Source: Cristatella mucedo (lineage: Eukaryota; Bryozoa; Phylactolaemata; Cristatellidae). Taken from it: 64,000 nucleotides of DNA. Under the pieces are notes generated by a model. It was not told the origin of the DNA. It saw only the letters and a list, made by a program, of their open reading frames with translations, and did not search any database. Below are positions 25,201-39,514 of the stretch, piece by piece. The stretch spans positions 11,063,001 through 11,127,000 of the forward strand of contig WPIO01000005.1 of assembly GCA_009760855.2 (NCBI GenBank), given 5' to 3'. The translations under genes and the position numbers were made by a program. The stretch's first letter is position 1. Each line of letters opens with the position of its first letter.

Positions 25201-28200
25201 ATGACTAAATTATTAACATTAGACTATGATTAAACTATAGATATAAATGTGTTGTGGCCGATAACCACTGTAATATAGGGCTACATCAGTCATTGGTGGA
25301 ATGTCATTGCAGGTTAAGAAAGGTAAGAGTATTTTGTCAGGCTTAAGGAGTTCAAAGCACCAATTCAGACATCGAGGGTTCACATCCTATATGCTTACAA
25401 ATTTATGTTGAAGGTAAAAGACCGTTTTAATTTGCAGCAAGCAGCAATAGGAGCTTGTTAATTTGGGAATAAAGGATGCAGATGTTTTTATTGCATTTGA
25501 AGACTGTTAACCTAGCAAAAGTCACGTTGCTGACAAACCTGCACACCTTAGCCAGCTTAGCACCCAACTGCATGCAGTATTTGTTTTTAACAATACAGAG
25601 CAATTGAAGGTCATTCGTTTTAGTACTGGTAGCAGCAAATTACCTTGCTCGACGAGCAGAAATCGCCCCACACCCTCTGGCTTACCTGGCCAGTTCTCTT
25701 TGCGTTCATGAAACTGGGCTTAAAATGGCTGCTTAACCTTCCCGAGCCGAATCTGAGTGTACTGCCTGAATGCACGTGTGATTGCTTAATAATACGATTT
25801 TAATCAGGTGCTGAGCTCGAACAAATATATCTCGTAGTGATCGGATACTGTGTTATGCTGCCCGGTCGATGCTGGTCCAACCAGTTGTGTGAGGAGGTCT
25901 TGCTTAGCCACTGCTTACACCCCTAGGGCACCTCGTAGGCTTCGGCACTGCATTCTGTTGATCAACAGACAAAAGATTTGTATTGGGTCATTCTTCCTAA
26001 AATGCAGTGCTAACTCTTTTGTTCACAGCTGCCCGCAGACATAGTTTACAAACTTTTCTGATTAGTTTGCTGTGAAGAACACAACTGAAGAGCATCTTGA
26101 CATGATTGTAATTTAGACAGCAAAATTTTGATCAGTTATCTCATCGATTTTATCGAGTAGATCAAGAGATTTTGTTTGAGTTCCTCCTACTAGTACTGAT
26201 GCTTGTCTTAATGCGTTTGCATTTAATAGTCTCGTGTAGTGTTCCACTAGGATGGGCTCCCAGTTTGCAGCCTCGCCCTTGATTGAGCCATTTTGAAGAG
26301 GCTGCCTCCTGCTAGGCGTGTCTGGTCGGCCAAGGTCAAGGCTCAGTCCCTTCAGTTTTTGGCTATGCCTCTGGTCGGATCACTGTACGTGATTTGGTTT
26401 AAATGGCTTGCCTGCTTGTCGACGAACGGGCTTAACAAAAATAAAAGTCCTACATGGTCCAAATTAGTCCTAATAAAAAGATGTTTGATTATTATTGTAA
26501 CTTTAGAATTGCATCCGACTATGCGCAATGTTCACTGTAACGTTGCTATGAGTTGCTGCAAAAAGATTGCTGCAACTTCATCACCAGCCGTATGATACAC
26601 TTATGTCTATTCTGCCTGTCTGTTGCTGTTTTAATAGCATGAGAGCAGTGGTAAGCCCGAGGGCATGGGATAATACCTGTTTGAGTATGTGGTAATTTGT
26701 TGCTTCCAGTCCGATGACAGATGACCTGCAGTCTTGTAAAAATCAAAAACTGCCGGTAGTTGGATGCTAAGTAGGCCGGGCTTGTGCAGCTTTGTCAGTA
26801 ATAGTGCTTTTGCCACATCAAGCCATTAAAATGCAATAAATAAACCATTTATTACCCCCTTCAATGACCAAGGTCTTGGTCTCGAGCCATGCAGCATATC
26901 TCTAGCCCCTGTATAGCAGCTCAAGCTCTCTTAAGGTGCTATACAGATGAATTAGTTTATTTGTTTCCTTTTCTCTTGGATTCATAACTCTTGGTGACCT
27001 TAGTTTCAAGCCTAGCGAAAGACATCTTCCCAGCAACCAGCAGCTACCAGAGCGTGCCGGTCATAAGTACTCATTTTTTGTAACAAATGCCCAATGGCGC
27101 CGTGCAGACCCTGCTGCATTTACAATGTAAATGAATGTGATGAAGTGTATGTCGACCCTAAACCTGAACGTTCGACATAAGGCCCTGGAACTACTTATAA
27201 GCTGCGGTCACTGGTGAGCCTTGCTTACTAACTTACTCGGTGAGATTGCGTTTTGCAATAGCTTTCTGTTTAACCAGTGCAAACTGGAAAGCATAACTCT
27301 TAATATTGGTTCGTAGAGCATATCTATAATAGCCTCTGCACATAATCCACGTGTCCTGTCCAAAATTACCTTTCGAGAAATAACTACATCAGCACTGCTG
27401 GGATGTCTGCCTACTTTTAGCTATGCGCTGTAGAAATCTGATGTGCTTTGATAAAGGTTCCGTGGCAAGGTTAGTCGATGCTAATGCGATATCCCATCTA
27501 GACTTTGAGGGTCAATACTTTCATGTCTTCCTGCCTGTACAGTAAGCCACGAAAAGTTGCTGCAAAGCTCTGCAGCTAGGCTTTCTGCTGGTAATACCAA
27601 AACTCCCACATTACACCACTTCTTACTGATCTGCTGTGGGTCTCCATGAAGCAATGAATCGACCTAATGGTTCTGCGACATCCTTAAATTCTTTTAGTCT
27701 TTTGCTTAGTTCTTCCTATTGGAAGTACTTTCTCATCAGGCCTCTCATCTTACCGTGTTCCTTCTGACAAGTCGTTTAGCTGTGCCTCTAACCAACCTCA
27801 TATCTTCCCTGATTTGGCCTAGGGTTACGGTGCTTGCCTTTGATGACTGAGGTCATGGTTCTCATCTTTGCCGACCGAGGTCCTGGACTCGAGCCCTACA
27901 GAATATGTGAAGCATCAGAATAGCGATTAATTTCTCTTAGGGCACTATACAAATGAATTATATTTATCTTTTGGAGACCGTCCTCCCAAAACCTGAAGCT
28001 TTTGACATTGACATCATGATATCTCCTTATGTGGCTCTATTAAGAGATTTTTTTCCTGTATGGAATTATAACAGTGTACTACTATTATTACATGTTTTTA
28101 TACAATGATGCATGTTTACTGCAGAATTTGCATCAGTGCTTCGATCAACTTTCCGGATTTAGTTTGTTGATCTTATAGCTTTGCCTTGAGGTGTTGATGC

Positions 28201-31200
28201 TTGGTATGGTGCAACCAAGAGCAGTATTGCTTTTAATTGTAGTTCAATGTAAGCATTTTTGAAGAATCCGGAATAGGACTTTATGAAGTATTTATTGAGC
28301 GTAGATGTGGAGCACCCAGTGGAGGCCTGTGCAACAAAAGGATGAACCTGAAGGTGAGTAGTGCTTCAGATACCTTTTGCTTAGCAGCTATTTGCTACTT
28401 GGTGTGCGGCCCGACTTTTCCATAAACCTGGTTGTGTAGGTAAAAATAGACTTGCTGTTGCTGGTTGGCTTGATAACTGTTAGCAGCAAAAGCTCCATTC
28501 GGTCCGGAACGGTATTTTAATGGGTAATAGGAACAAAGCTGCATTGGCTAGCCGGTTGTCTCGAGTATTACAGCCAGTATTGCAGTATCACTGCTGCATG
28601 CTGAAGCTCTCTCGTGCCATGGCCCACTTCATGTGCATGCGCTTGCTTTAGTCCGGCTGAAATGCTTACATAGCAGCAAAATTATGTGCGATCGTGAATT
28701 TGCTCTCTGCAAACATTGCCAGTTCATGCATTAAAAACTGGGCTACTAGCTCACTCCACCCACTCGTCTTTTAGTATTCCAAAGTATTCTGCTGTACTTC
28801 TATGGTCCCATCCCCCACCCCCAGCGAATAATTTTGGCACAAAGCAGCCTTGATTTGGCAATGACTACTAGTTCCCGAAAATTGGGGCATGTGGGAATTG
28901 AGCTCTTTCCGACATACGTGATTGTCCCATCGGCAGTTTTGGGGGAGGTAAACTAGTGTCTAATGGTTTTTACACAGATGATGTGGCATCGTTTATACTT
29001 GGAGCCAGGTCAGTTTCTGCTATGGGCTCAGTAGCCATAGCAAGCTGTTCAATATTGTCGCCAGTTTCTCTTTATATGTATGTCAAGTATTCACGGGTTG
29101 AGATATATTTTCTGTTACAGTTTATCTCTGAAACCTAAAACCCTAAACCCCAAAACTCCAACCCAAAAATACCAAATCTAACCCCCTAAACCCAAAAACA
29201 TATGATCCCTAAACAATAAAACCAAAATCCTAAATTCTGCTCGTAAAGATAGCTCTAAGACATATTTATTTGACATAAATAATGTACCTGCTATTGGCAC
29301 TATGGCCGTAGCAGAAACTGAAAGGCTCAATGTTTAAATAACAGTGTACCCTTAAAATGTGGCCGACTTTTTCGGCAGTTATAGGCTACAATTTTCCAAG
29401 CTATGGTGCACAAACGCTTGCACGATGCATGGTAACGTCTATGAAATCAAATAAGTCTATAAAATACAAATACTCAACTGCTTACTCGGGGTGTGTCCGG
29501 CAGTAGTAGGAGTTATCCCTCAAAATGGCTACCAATAGGGGGAGTTGTCCCTCCAAAAGCATGTTTAAAAAATATTGTACGAAGACCAGTAAACTGATTG
29601 GCATGAAAATTGGCACGAAGAACACTGGGAGCATTAGCTATCGTTTGATATAATATACCTGATGTTTTGACCTTCTGATGACCTTTAAAAGTCCAAGGTC
29701 ACGTATAGCACTGCATGTAAAAGGCAGCTCCTCAGTTTTCGGATCAAAAAAATGTTTTTGTAGAAATATAGCAAACCACTCAAAAAATGCAAGACATTCC
29801 ACCGGACACTCTCCCCCCCACAAAAAACTTTTTTTTTTAAATTTTGACATCTCAAACTGTTGACTGTCATCACGAACACAGCCCACGGACACGTTGTGAC
29901 AGGCACATTATATGCATACACACCCATCATGCATACATGCACAGGTGGGGAGTGTGCAGACAGGTGAGCTCCACCTATACTCAAAGTTTCACACAGATCG
30001 GCCCAGTAGCGACCAAGTTGTACAATGTACCAGGTACCAAATACTACTGTTGTGACAGCACTCACAGAAGCCAACTTAAGGTGCCAAAGCATGCATGTGA
30101 CATGGAATAACAAGTGTTACTTTATTTGTCGCCATACAACATCGAAACACATACTTAAGAGCATGTACTTCAAATTTCACGTTGATTGGGTCACAAGTAG
30201 CCTAACTGTGACATTTTTACGCCATGTGAGTGAGGATGACAAAGGCTTAGCACGACAAACACAGCCAGTTTTGACCAAAACAAGTCTTATCTACTGAGGT
30301 CCAATATGCATGCGATAAGGCTGGAATGATTCTGTAACTACAATCAATCATATATTCCAAAGTTTTAAAGTTATCGGATCATTATTTTAGGAGATATGAC
30401 ATAAATGACAGCAGGCATTGGACTGTCGTTTGCAGATAAACTTGAGAACTCCAAGCTATAACCAAAAGGCAGCACTGGGAAACGCTATCATTGCACGAAC
30501 ATTCAATATTATTCAACATTCAACATATTCAATAAATAGATAAATATGGATCTTAGGAATAGGTCAACCTAACAAGATCCTTATACAGCCTAAGCAGATC
30601 ATATCCGAGATAGGTCTCATACCTCAGGCCGGCAATCCAGGCTACAGCCGGGCGGCTCACCGGCATTAGCCAATACAAATATCTAACTATTAACGACATA
30701 AATGAGAACTTGAAATCACCTAAATTTCCTTGAATAGAAATGAATCAACATTTTCAGACTGGCTTCCAGTAAACGACGCGCTAGTTCCATCCAAGTCACC
30801 ACGATGACCGGCCGCCGAACAAAGGACCACTTGCGGCCGTCGCCTCGTGCGTTATGGCGGCTACAGGAACTGGATCAGCTGTCCCAGGATTCATGCGGTG
30901 CCGTGATAATGGACTCCTTAGCTACTGCGGCCCCGGCAGCAGCAAATTCTCAATACATTATCCCTAATGTTCGTCTACTCGCCGAATTACAGTCACTTCC
31001 GGTTTGGCTGAATAGCTTATATTCGCAGAGTTCACCAGAAAACCGCAGTTCCGGCTCAGTTATTTGTCAAAGAAAGTTATTTTGTTGAGCTCGATGTACG
31101 ACTTCCGGTTTAAATAGGTCTTACAAAATCATTTTATTGACCATGTTCCAGTCATCTTACAACCACCAAAATTTGAGCTTGCATGTATAACTAGTTTATC

Positions 31201-34200
31201 TTTAATACACGAGTTTCGAAAAAATTGACCATTTTTGTGGACCTACCCCCCTTATTTCGGAGGATACCCAATAGGACCACGCCTTCCAGCTTCTGAACAA
31301 TGTCTTTAAAAAAATCCTAGCTGATTAGACAGCCTCTTTTTGTATAGCGACAGAAGAGCCTTTACGGCTATCACCACTGCTTGCACTGGCGATAAAGAAT
31401 CGCCCACCGCAGGAATCGAACCCACGACCTCGGGACCGAGGTCGTGAAAGCAACCGCCTTACCTAGTGTGCCATCACAGTGTCTTGTGATGATGCCAGTC
31501 ATAGCTTCCGAAGCCTCTCAAAAGCATCGTCTCCTGAGAGTAATATGGATTGCTTCTTGGTGGCTGGTCAGAGTTATCCTACAGATGCTTCATGTGGTTT
31601 TAATCGGCAAGGCTCTGTGCTTGTTCATGGTGATAACTGAAAAGTCATACAAAAATATTTTCTGACCTACTTCAAAATATGCCTTGGGTCATTATTCTGC
31701 TTATACATAGATTTATCCTCCAAAGACATGTAGCAGATGCAGTTCCAGTGTTCTGTAGCATATCGAGCTCCGCATTCTGGTCATAATCCCCGAAATGTGA
31801 TTCAGCTACCCTGCTGACCACACTGGTAAAGGAGCTGCAAGCCATGCTTTAGTAGCTGCTGTTTTTAACAGTATGCTTGCTGGAGGTAGTCTTCACTATG
31901 CTTCTCACCTTCTCTTCAGCTGACGTTAAAGCAGTGTCTACTGTTCTCAAAGAGCTCAAGTATGATCTTATCAGTTCAATAGAGTTTAGCTCCAGCCTGC
32001 ACCCATACGGTGTTGCTTAGCCTGTTTCGACCTGTCGGCTTTTTGTCATTAACTTAGCCACTGGGCCAACTTCTTTTTGAGATTCAAAAACGTAGCCACT
32101 GGTTGTGTCATGAGCTATGATTAGCCAGCATGAAAGTCTAAGTCATTAATATTCCGTCAGGTGTGCATGAAGATTTGAGCCGGGCAGTCGAGTTGTGCTC
32201 TGGTAGCGAGAGTTGTTGTGTGCCTGGTGCTGGAGATTCGTTACCCCCCCCCCTAGTTGTCGAATAGCCTGCTCTATGCTGTGGATCTGAGCTTTTTATC
32301 TTAAGGTATGCCGCTCTCTATTGCTGCCCTGTTCTGCTACTGTTGGCAATACCTGAATGTATCGGTGCTGCACCTACATGTCGCTAGCCGTGATTGCAAG
32401 GCTCAGGGCTTTGCCGGTACTCGTTGCATTTTTGTGGAGGACTAGCACCATCGCTAGCACTGCATCTGCACCCTGAGGACATATGCAGAAGCCACTGCAG
32501 CGGGTTTGTAACGACACGTTGTTTACGAAGTGCTAACGAGTCGTTATTGAACTTGTCGAGCTCCCCGGTCTTCTGCCTTGCACAGTTTTCTTAGTTTAAT
32601 AATAATAATAATAATAATAATGCATTTGATAAAGCGCCCTCAGAGAGCTCGATCTCTTTCTAAGTGCTTTATAATTGCTGCAAAGGAAGCGCTATCGAAT
32701 GGTTAGTGGTAGCATACTCAATAAACAACATGAATAACATGGTTAGGGGTGACATGCACCGGGTCAGCATGCAAGTTTCGTCAGTGGCAGTATGCAGCAG
32801 TGTCACACGCATAAGCACGTAAAGGATGAATGACAATGACCCACTAAATGCTGTGATAAATAAATGCGTTTTTAGTTTGTTTTTTAAATGTGGACAAGTC
32901 AGAAGATGTCATGACGCAGGTCGGGAGTGAGTTCCAGGATTTGGGAGCATGCAAACTAAAACCATTGTCTCCAAAGGATTTGAGGTTTGTACGAGGTATA
33001 GGTTATCAGTTAGATTCCAAAAAGCAGGTGGTACTGTGCTTGGCCTGGTGAGGGAGTAGATCTGGTAGATAGGTTGGAGCCAAAGAATGAAGTTACCTAA
33101 AAGTGAGCAACAAAATCTTGAAGTCGATCCGTTGCTTGACTGAGATCCAGTGCAGGTCGGCGAGAAGTGGTATGATGTGGCAACTGCGATGCTCACGACA
33201 GACAACCCTAGCTGCAGAGTTTTGCACCAGCTGTAAACATACATTGTACAGACCGGTAGACCAGCAATCATTGAGTTACAGAAGTCAAGACGGTATGTCA
33301 CAAATGCATGGACCATTTTAGATGTGGTATATCTTTTTAAACAAGCCCAAATTGTAGCAATGTTATGTAGCTGAAAGTAGGCAGACTTGACTGTGGAGCT
33401 AAGTGGTCGTCTAATGAAACGTCACATTGGAACATGACAAACGAGATTTCATGCTTATTCAACAGGAGATATGCTGGCAGAGCCGATTTTGAGCGTTAGC
33501 CTATTCAGTTTCTGAATCGCGCTTAGTTTTCCCATAACTAGTAAGTTGGTTTTATTTTCATTCAATTTACGAAAATTTGCTGTCATCCATGTGCAGATGT
33601 CATCAATACATGCAGCAAGGGAGTTGAGAGAATTTGCCGTTCTGAAGGGCTGGGAGGGATCAAAGCAAAGGTAAAACTGAGTGTCATCTGCATAGAGGTG
33701 AAAGCCTAGATTGTGCTTGGTAATCACATCGGCAAATCGGAGAGTATAAACTGTGAAAAGAGCTGGACCGACCAAGGACGGAGCCCCTACTTCCGGGACT
33801 GACAAGTAATAGATGTATAAATGTATGTCCACTATGACTCACTGAAGCGATTCCCCAGACAGTGAGCTGCTCGTATACAAGTAGTCTTAAAACAGCACAC
33901 CTTGTTTTTACTTAGCCTGCCAGCCTTTTTTTATTTCATGATACGTGGTTATTCTCAGTATGCTTACTAGGCCTTACTGCTTTCTTTTAGATATCTGTAC
34001 AGGAGCGTAACAATGGCACCTACTTATCAGCAGGCCAGATTCCTCTACCTTATGTCTACTTTGCTATGGCCATCCTCTTCTTCTTGTCTGGGAGTGCTTA
34101 TTGGTATATCATTTGTCGTTCCAGGTAAGCAAGCGAAAAAATATCCATGCATATTTGTGACCATTTCTGCATGTCTTTCTCTGTGTTGATGTGATGAAAA

Positions 34201-35513
34201 TTGAATGCTTTTGGCCATCCCGGTTGCTGCTCGGATGTGCCTCCCGTGTGCCGAGTTCCCGTTGCTCGTGCTCATGAAGCTCATCATGCTAATGTTCGAG
34301 CAAATCTGACTCGAAGTGATGGCTGTGGACTTCGAACACCTGCATTCACACGTGCATTTGCCGCATTGTGGTTTGTCATATTCGTTCTGTAATGGCTTAT
34401 TTTTTCTAGAGAAGGCATATTTAAGCTACACTATATGATTTTGGCAGCCCTGTACTGCAAAGGCCTTGCTCTTCTATTTCACGGAGTAAGTAGTGGATTT
34501 GGCTTGCTTGTGGCTATACTTACCACCAGCTTTGTGTTGGTGTGAACAATTAACGGTTGATGCAATTTGCTCTACCTTTATAGGTCAACTACTATTACAT
34601 CGGCCTGAACGGTTATCGAGAAACTGCTTGGGCAGTGATATATTACATCACTTACCTGTAAGATGCAGCCATTACCGTGATGCATGCTGTTTCTGCTCAG
34701 TGCCTCTAAGGGCATCTTACGAGTTACTGATAATGGCTAGTGTGTGCCTATTAAGGCATACATAGTGTAATGTCGTGTATCTCTGTCTGTAACTCCACAA
34801 GACCACAAAGACTGTGCGGGTTTTACGCAGGAGAGTTTTGTATGGCACACTCGTAGCCTAAGCAGCTTTCCGTAAGTATTCGTTAGCCAACAGGCTTCAT
34901 CTCATGCAACAAAGAGAAAGTGGGAAGCATAGCTGAGTCAAAAGAGCAGTTGAGGTAGTGAGTACCATGGAAGTAGGAGCTCAAGACGACTGGAAATGAT
35001 GCCACGGTCGGCAGCAGGAGAGTAGTTGTCGTTGTGTAAGACTTGTGGAAGTGAGTTTCACAGTCTTGGTTCTGCAGAGCAAAAGCTTCTGTCGCCAACA
35101 GTCTTTAAGTGGAGGAATGGAACGGCTATTTATTGTCCATACAGGATCTGAGGGCAGGAGGAGGCTGAAACTGGTGCAGCAGTTCAGCTGGGTATAGAGG
35201 AGCCAAGCCGAGGTGGGCATTGTGGTCAGAACTTTGCCCGTTATCCCTTGATCAACCAGCAGCCATCCTAACTCCTAGCAAAGGTGGTCTTTCTTCCGGG
35301 ATTTGAAAACTAGCCTTGGGCAATATTCATTGCCATCTGCAGTGACTTGGGGGATTTTTTCGGTAGCCCAGCCAAAAGAAAATTACAATCATCTAGCCGA
35401 GACAGAACTAAGGAGCAAGTTAATTTTTTTTTCGTGCAAGCCACCATGGAAGAAATATACCTGAACGACTTATGCAGATGTATGTGCTTATATTTGCATG
35501 TGTGTATTTGCAC

Positions 35514-35590
<77 letters not shown>

Positions 35591-35600
35591 TGTGAACCGT

Positions 35601-35631
<31 letters not shown>

Positions 35632-38600
35632 AATAATAATAATGCACTTGATAAAGCACCCTCAAAGAACTTAATCTCTCTCTAGGCGCATTACATTTGC
35701 TGCAAAGTGATATGCAATTGAATAGTAAGTAAAATCATGCTTGAAAAACAAACGAAATGAGTAATATGGTTAGGGGTGACATGCACAGGGTCAGCATGCA
35801 AATGTCGTTAGTGGCAGCATGCACAGTGTCAGCATGCATAAGCACATCAAGGACGAATCACAGGGACCCACTAAATGCTGTCCTAAATAGGTGTTTTTAA
35901 GTTCTTTTTAAATGTGGTCATGTCAGGGGATGTTCTGACGCAAGTCGGGAGGGAGTTCCAGGCTTTGGGAGCATACGAACTAAATGCATGGTCTCCAAAG
36001 GATTTAAGGTTTGTATGAGGTGTTTCTAGACTGTTGGATTCCGAAAAGCGGGTGGTACGATGCTTGGCCTGATGGGGTAGTATATCTGACAGATAGGCTG
36101 GAGCCATAGAATGAAGGGACCTAAAAGTGAGGGACAAAACCTTGAAGTCAATCCGTTGCTTGACTGGTAGCCAGTGCAGGTCGGCGAGAAGTGGAGTAAT
36201 GTGGCAACTGCGACGCTCACGGCAGACAAGCCTAGCTGCAGAGTTTTGCACCAGCTGCAATCGCCTGATCGCACATGCTGGTAGGCCAGTAAGCAGTGAG
36301 TTGCAGAAGTCGAGACGGGATGTCACGAATGCAAGGACCAACTTGGACGTAGCATCCTTATCTAAACAAGCCCGAATTTTAGCAATGTTATGAAGCTGAA
36401 AATAGGCAGATTTGACTGTGGAGCTGATATGGTCGTCTAACGAGAGGTCGCTTTGGAATATGACACATATGTTACACACATCCTAACATATATATATGTG
36501 TGCACAACCGTAGAGCCTGCATTTAAGCTTCTTCTTGAATATCTTGCTATGTACCGTACACACTCCCATTGCGGTCGGCTTCGTACTCACTCCATCTACT
36601 GGAATCCTAGCCAGACTTACCTTTCGATATGGTTTTATTAATCCTGTATAAATCATGCAATGCTGTAGCTTCCGGATGGTGTAGCCTTCACTATATTTAC
36701 TGGTCGTTTGGCTTTACTGTTTTTTTTTATTTTGTTACCCTTTCTCGCCGAAGCAGGCAGACTGCTTGTAAAATGGCAATGGTGAATGGCAGAGACAGCT
36801 ATTTGCAGTTATTTTTTGTCAGTTTTTTGCAGTTTAACCTTGTTCGGGTTGGGCTAGGTGAGCTTCTTATGCTTTTAGTTGACGAACTATGCTAGGCATT
36901 TGTTATTAATTTGGTTGATGTTAGTTGTTTTTTGGTTAATAATAATAACAATACACTTGATAAAGTGCCCTCAGAGAACTCAATCTCTTTCTACATGCTG
37001 TGTCAATTAGTGTTCAGTTGTGTTTCTCAGGTGCTTTTTATCCCCAATTTTTTCAGCAGTTTGTTGACTTTATTCAGCACTGGTCTTGTTCCAGACCGAG
37101 TAATCTTCTTCTGGCTGTTGCACTGATACAGCTCTTCGTATGAGTCCATACACACCCATGTGCTTTCACACCACAAGTATTGCACTACAAGTGTTTTCGT
37201 GCCGATGTTTATAAATGTAGTCAGTAAACGAGCTGCCGTGGTAGCTGTCTACACTCCTTTAGGGACTGCAGTTCCGGAGCTGATGTGAGATGACCCTAAA
37301 TTAAATGACTGGTAGTTGTTAAGTATCACCACACTTTGTATGGAGCTGCTACATCTGAAGGATCAATCAATGCAGATTTATAGAGCTTCAAAGCTATCCT
37401 GTGGAGGCATAACAATGTTGTGACCTCACCAAGATTAATGGGGTGACGGAATGAGTAGTGAAAGCGTCCGGCCTTTGTCAGCCAGAGAAGACTTGTCGAG
37501 GCACCTTGTTGAGTCGTCCTTTAGAAGTATGACCTACCAGATTGTCATTTGTCCCTCCAATTGTCTATGTCAATCGGAAAGGCAGCAGCTGTGCTCTTTT
37601 TCGGGGTACCTAGCTCCAGCTACCACGACAACCTTTCACTAGTCAAGCCTAGGCCAGCACAGCTTGCTTTTCTAGCTTGCTCGAGCAACTACGAACTGTG
37701 TTAAGCCTGTTGCACGTGGAACATTGGGGCAGCAGAGGACTTGCCAGAAGATTTTTTGAGCTGACGGCAAAACGTCGAGGTGCAAGCGCTTCAGGCTGAA
37801 GCCGATGGCTTGATACAACAGCCGTAATGTCAATCCTGGGGACTTGGCAGGAGTGAGTCGTTGTAGTAAGCACGTTGGTGTGCAAAAAAATCATCCCTTC
37901 CTCATCTTGGATGATTTTAACATTAGTTGCGACTACTTAACTGACGCCTTAAGTGCCGAATTTCTTGCACTGACTTGACTCATTGTCTCTAGTGGCTCAC
38001 GTTGCATGACCCTATGCACAACAAGGGTTACACTCTCCATTATATGCTCTTATAATTCTATTCTATCGTCCTCTAATATACCACATTTTGTTCATCTGAC
38101 CACATGTGGTTCTCATTTAGTCTGCAGTGTGTGCCCTCCTCCACATCTAGAATCACCATAGAATCGTGACACTTTAGGACCCTTGACATCGATGCTGTCC
38201 GTGAGAGAATATCTGCTTTGCCTCTGCTGCTCAGTTCCCCTCCGATCTGTCATCATTAGCAGAATGCTCTAACACGATACTAGCTAACATGCTAGACGAG
38301 TTTGCACCTCTGATAACGGGCACTGTGCGCCCTCACCCAGACGGCATATGGCTTACTGAAGGCATTAAACTAGCTAGGTATACTAGGCTTAAGCTTGAGA
38401 AAGCATACACAAGATCAGGACTGGCTGTCCAGCTTCACGCATACGAAGACTACTGTAGATCATACCAATCGATTATAGCAAAAGCCAAATCTAGCTTCTA
38501 CAAAATATTGTTGAATCACAGATGCGCAATCCAAAAATGTTGATGTGCCTAATGATCATTGTGGTGACGTAGCTGATCGCTTCTCTTGCTTCTTCTTCAG

Positions 38601-39436
38601 CAAGATAGATGGTATTCCATAACTCATCCTAAGTGACCTTTCGCTAGAGGAACATGTCAGCTCCACTGTCCAGTCTATTTTCAGCTACATGACACTGCTA
38701 AAATTCGGGCTTCCATTGGTAGGGATACTACATCTAATTCAAATTGGCCCATGCATTTGTAACATCCCAGCTCGACTAATGTAAGTCACTGTTTGCTGGT
38801 CTACCGGCCTGTGCAATCTGGCACTTACAGTTGTACAGAACTCTGCAGCTAGGCTTGTCTGTCGTGACTGTCAAAATCGCCACATCACACCACTTCTTGC
38901 CGACTTGCACTGACTCCCAAGTCAAGCAGCATATCGACTTCAAGCAGCTGTCACTTACATTTAGGTCTCTTTTCATTCTTTGGCCCCAGCCTACCTATCA
39001 GAACTACTCCCCCACGAGGCCAGGCATCGTTCAACCTGCTTTTCTGACTCAAATCGTTTAGTTATACCTCGTATGAACCTCTAAACCTGTAGAGACCGCG
39101 CCTTTAGTTCATGTGCTCCCGAAGCCTTGAACTCACTCCCCACTGACGTCTCGACATCCCCTGACATGACATTTAAAAAGACGCGTAAAGCACATCTGCT
39201 TCTCAGAGCATTTAGTGGGTCTTTGTGAGTCGTACTTTGTGTGCTTATTCGTACTGACACTGTGCCTGCTGTTACTAGCCATATCTACGTATTGACCCTG
39301 TGCATGTCACATCTAACAGTGTAATGCTTGGTGACATTACGTGTGCTACTAATCATTTGGTCATGCCTTATTGACAGCATCCGTTAAATGCCTAGAAAAA
39401 GATTCAGTTGTCTTCGGGTGTTATACAAATGTAATA

Positions 39437-39514
<78 letters not shown>

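Noticed and set aside
25314-25325. Micro-exon between AG and GT in the LU7TM intron
   Set aside because: About 10 nt would break the phase chain between 24776 and 28243, which already join in phase.
29685-30113. 142-codon minus-strand frame in an intron
   Set aside because: No domain or splice support, overlapping frames on the other strand, and repeat-like DNA.
31310-31484. Functional tRNA gene
   Set aside because: Box A and box B are good, but the tRNA-like head continues into a conserved body and A-rich tail and recurs elsewhere with the same body, so it is a SINE.
35310-35665. Thr-His and Cys-Val repeat frames
   Set aside because: Translation of a GT microsatellite next to LINE remnants.
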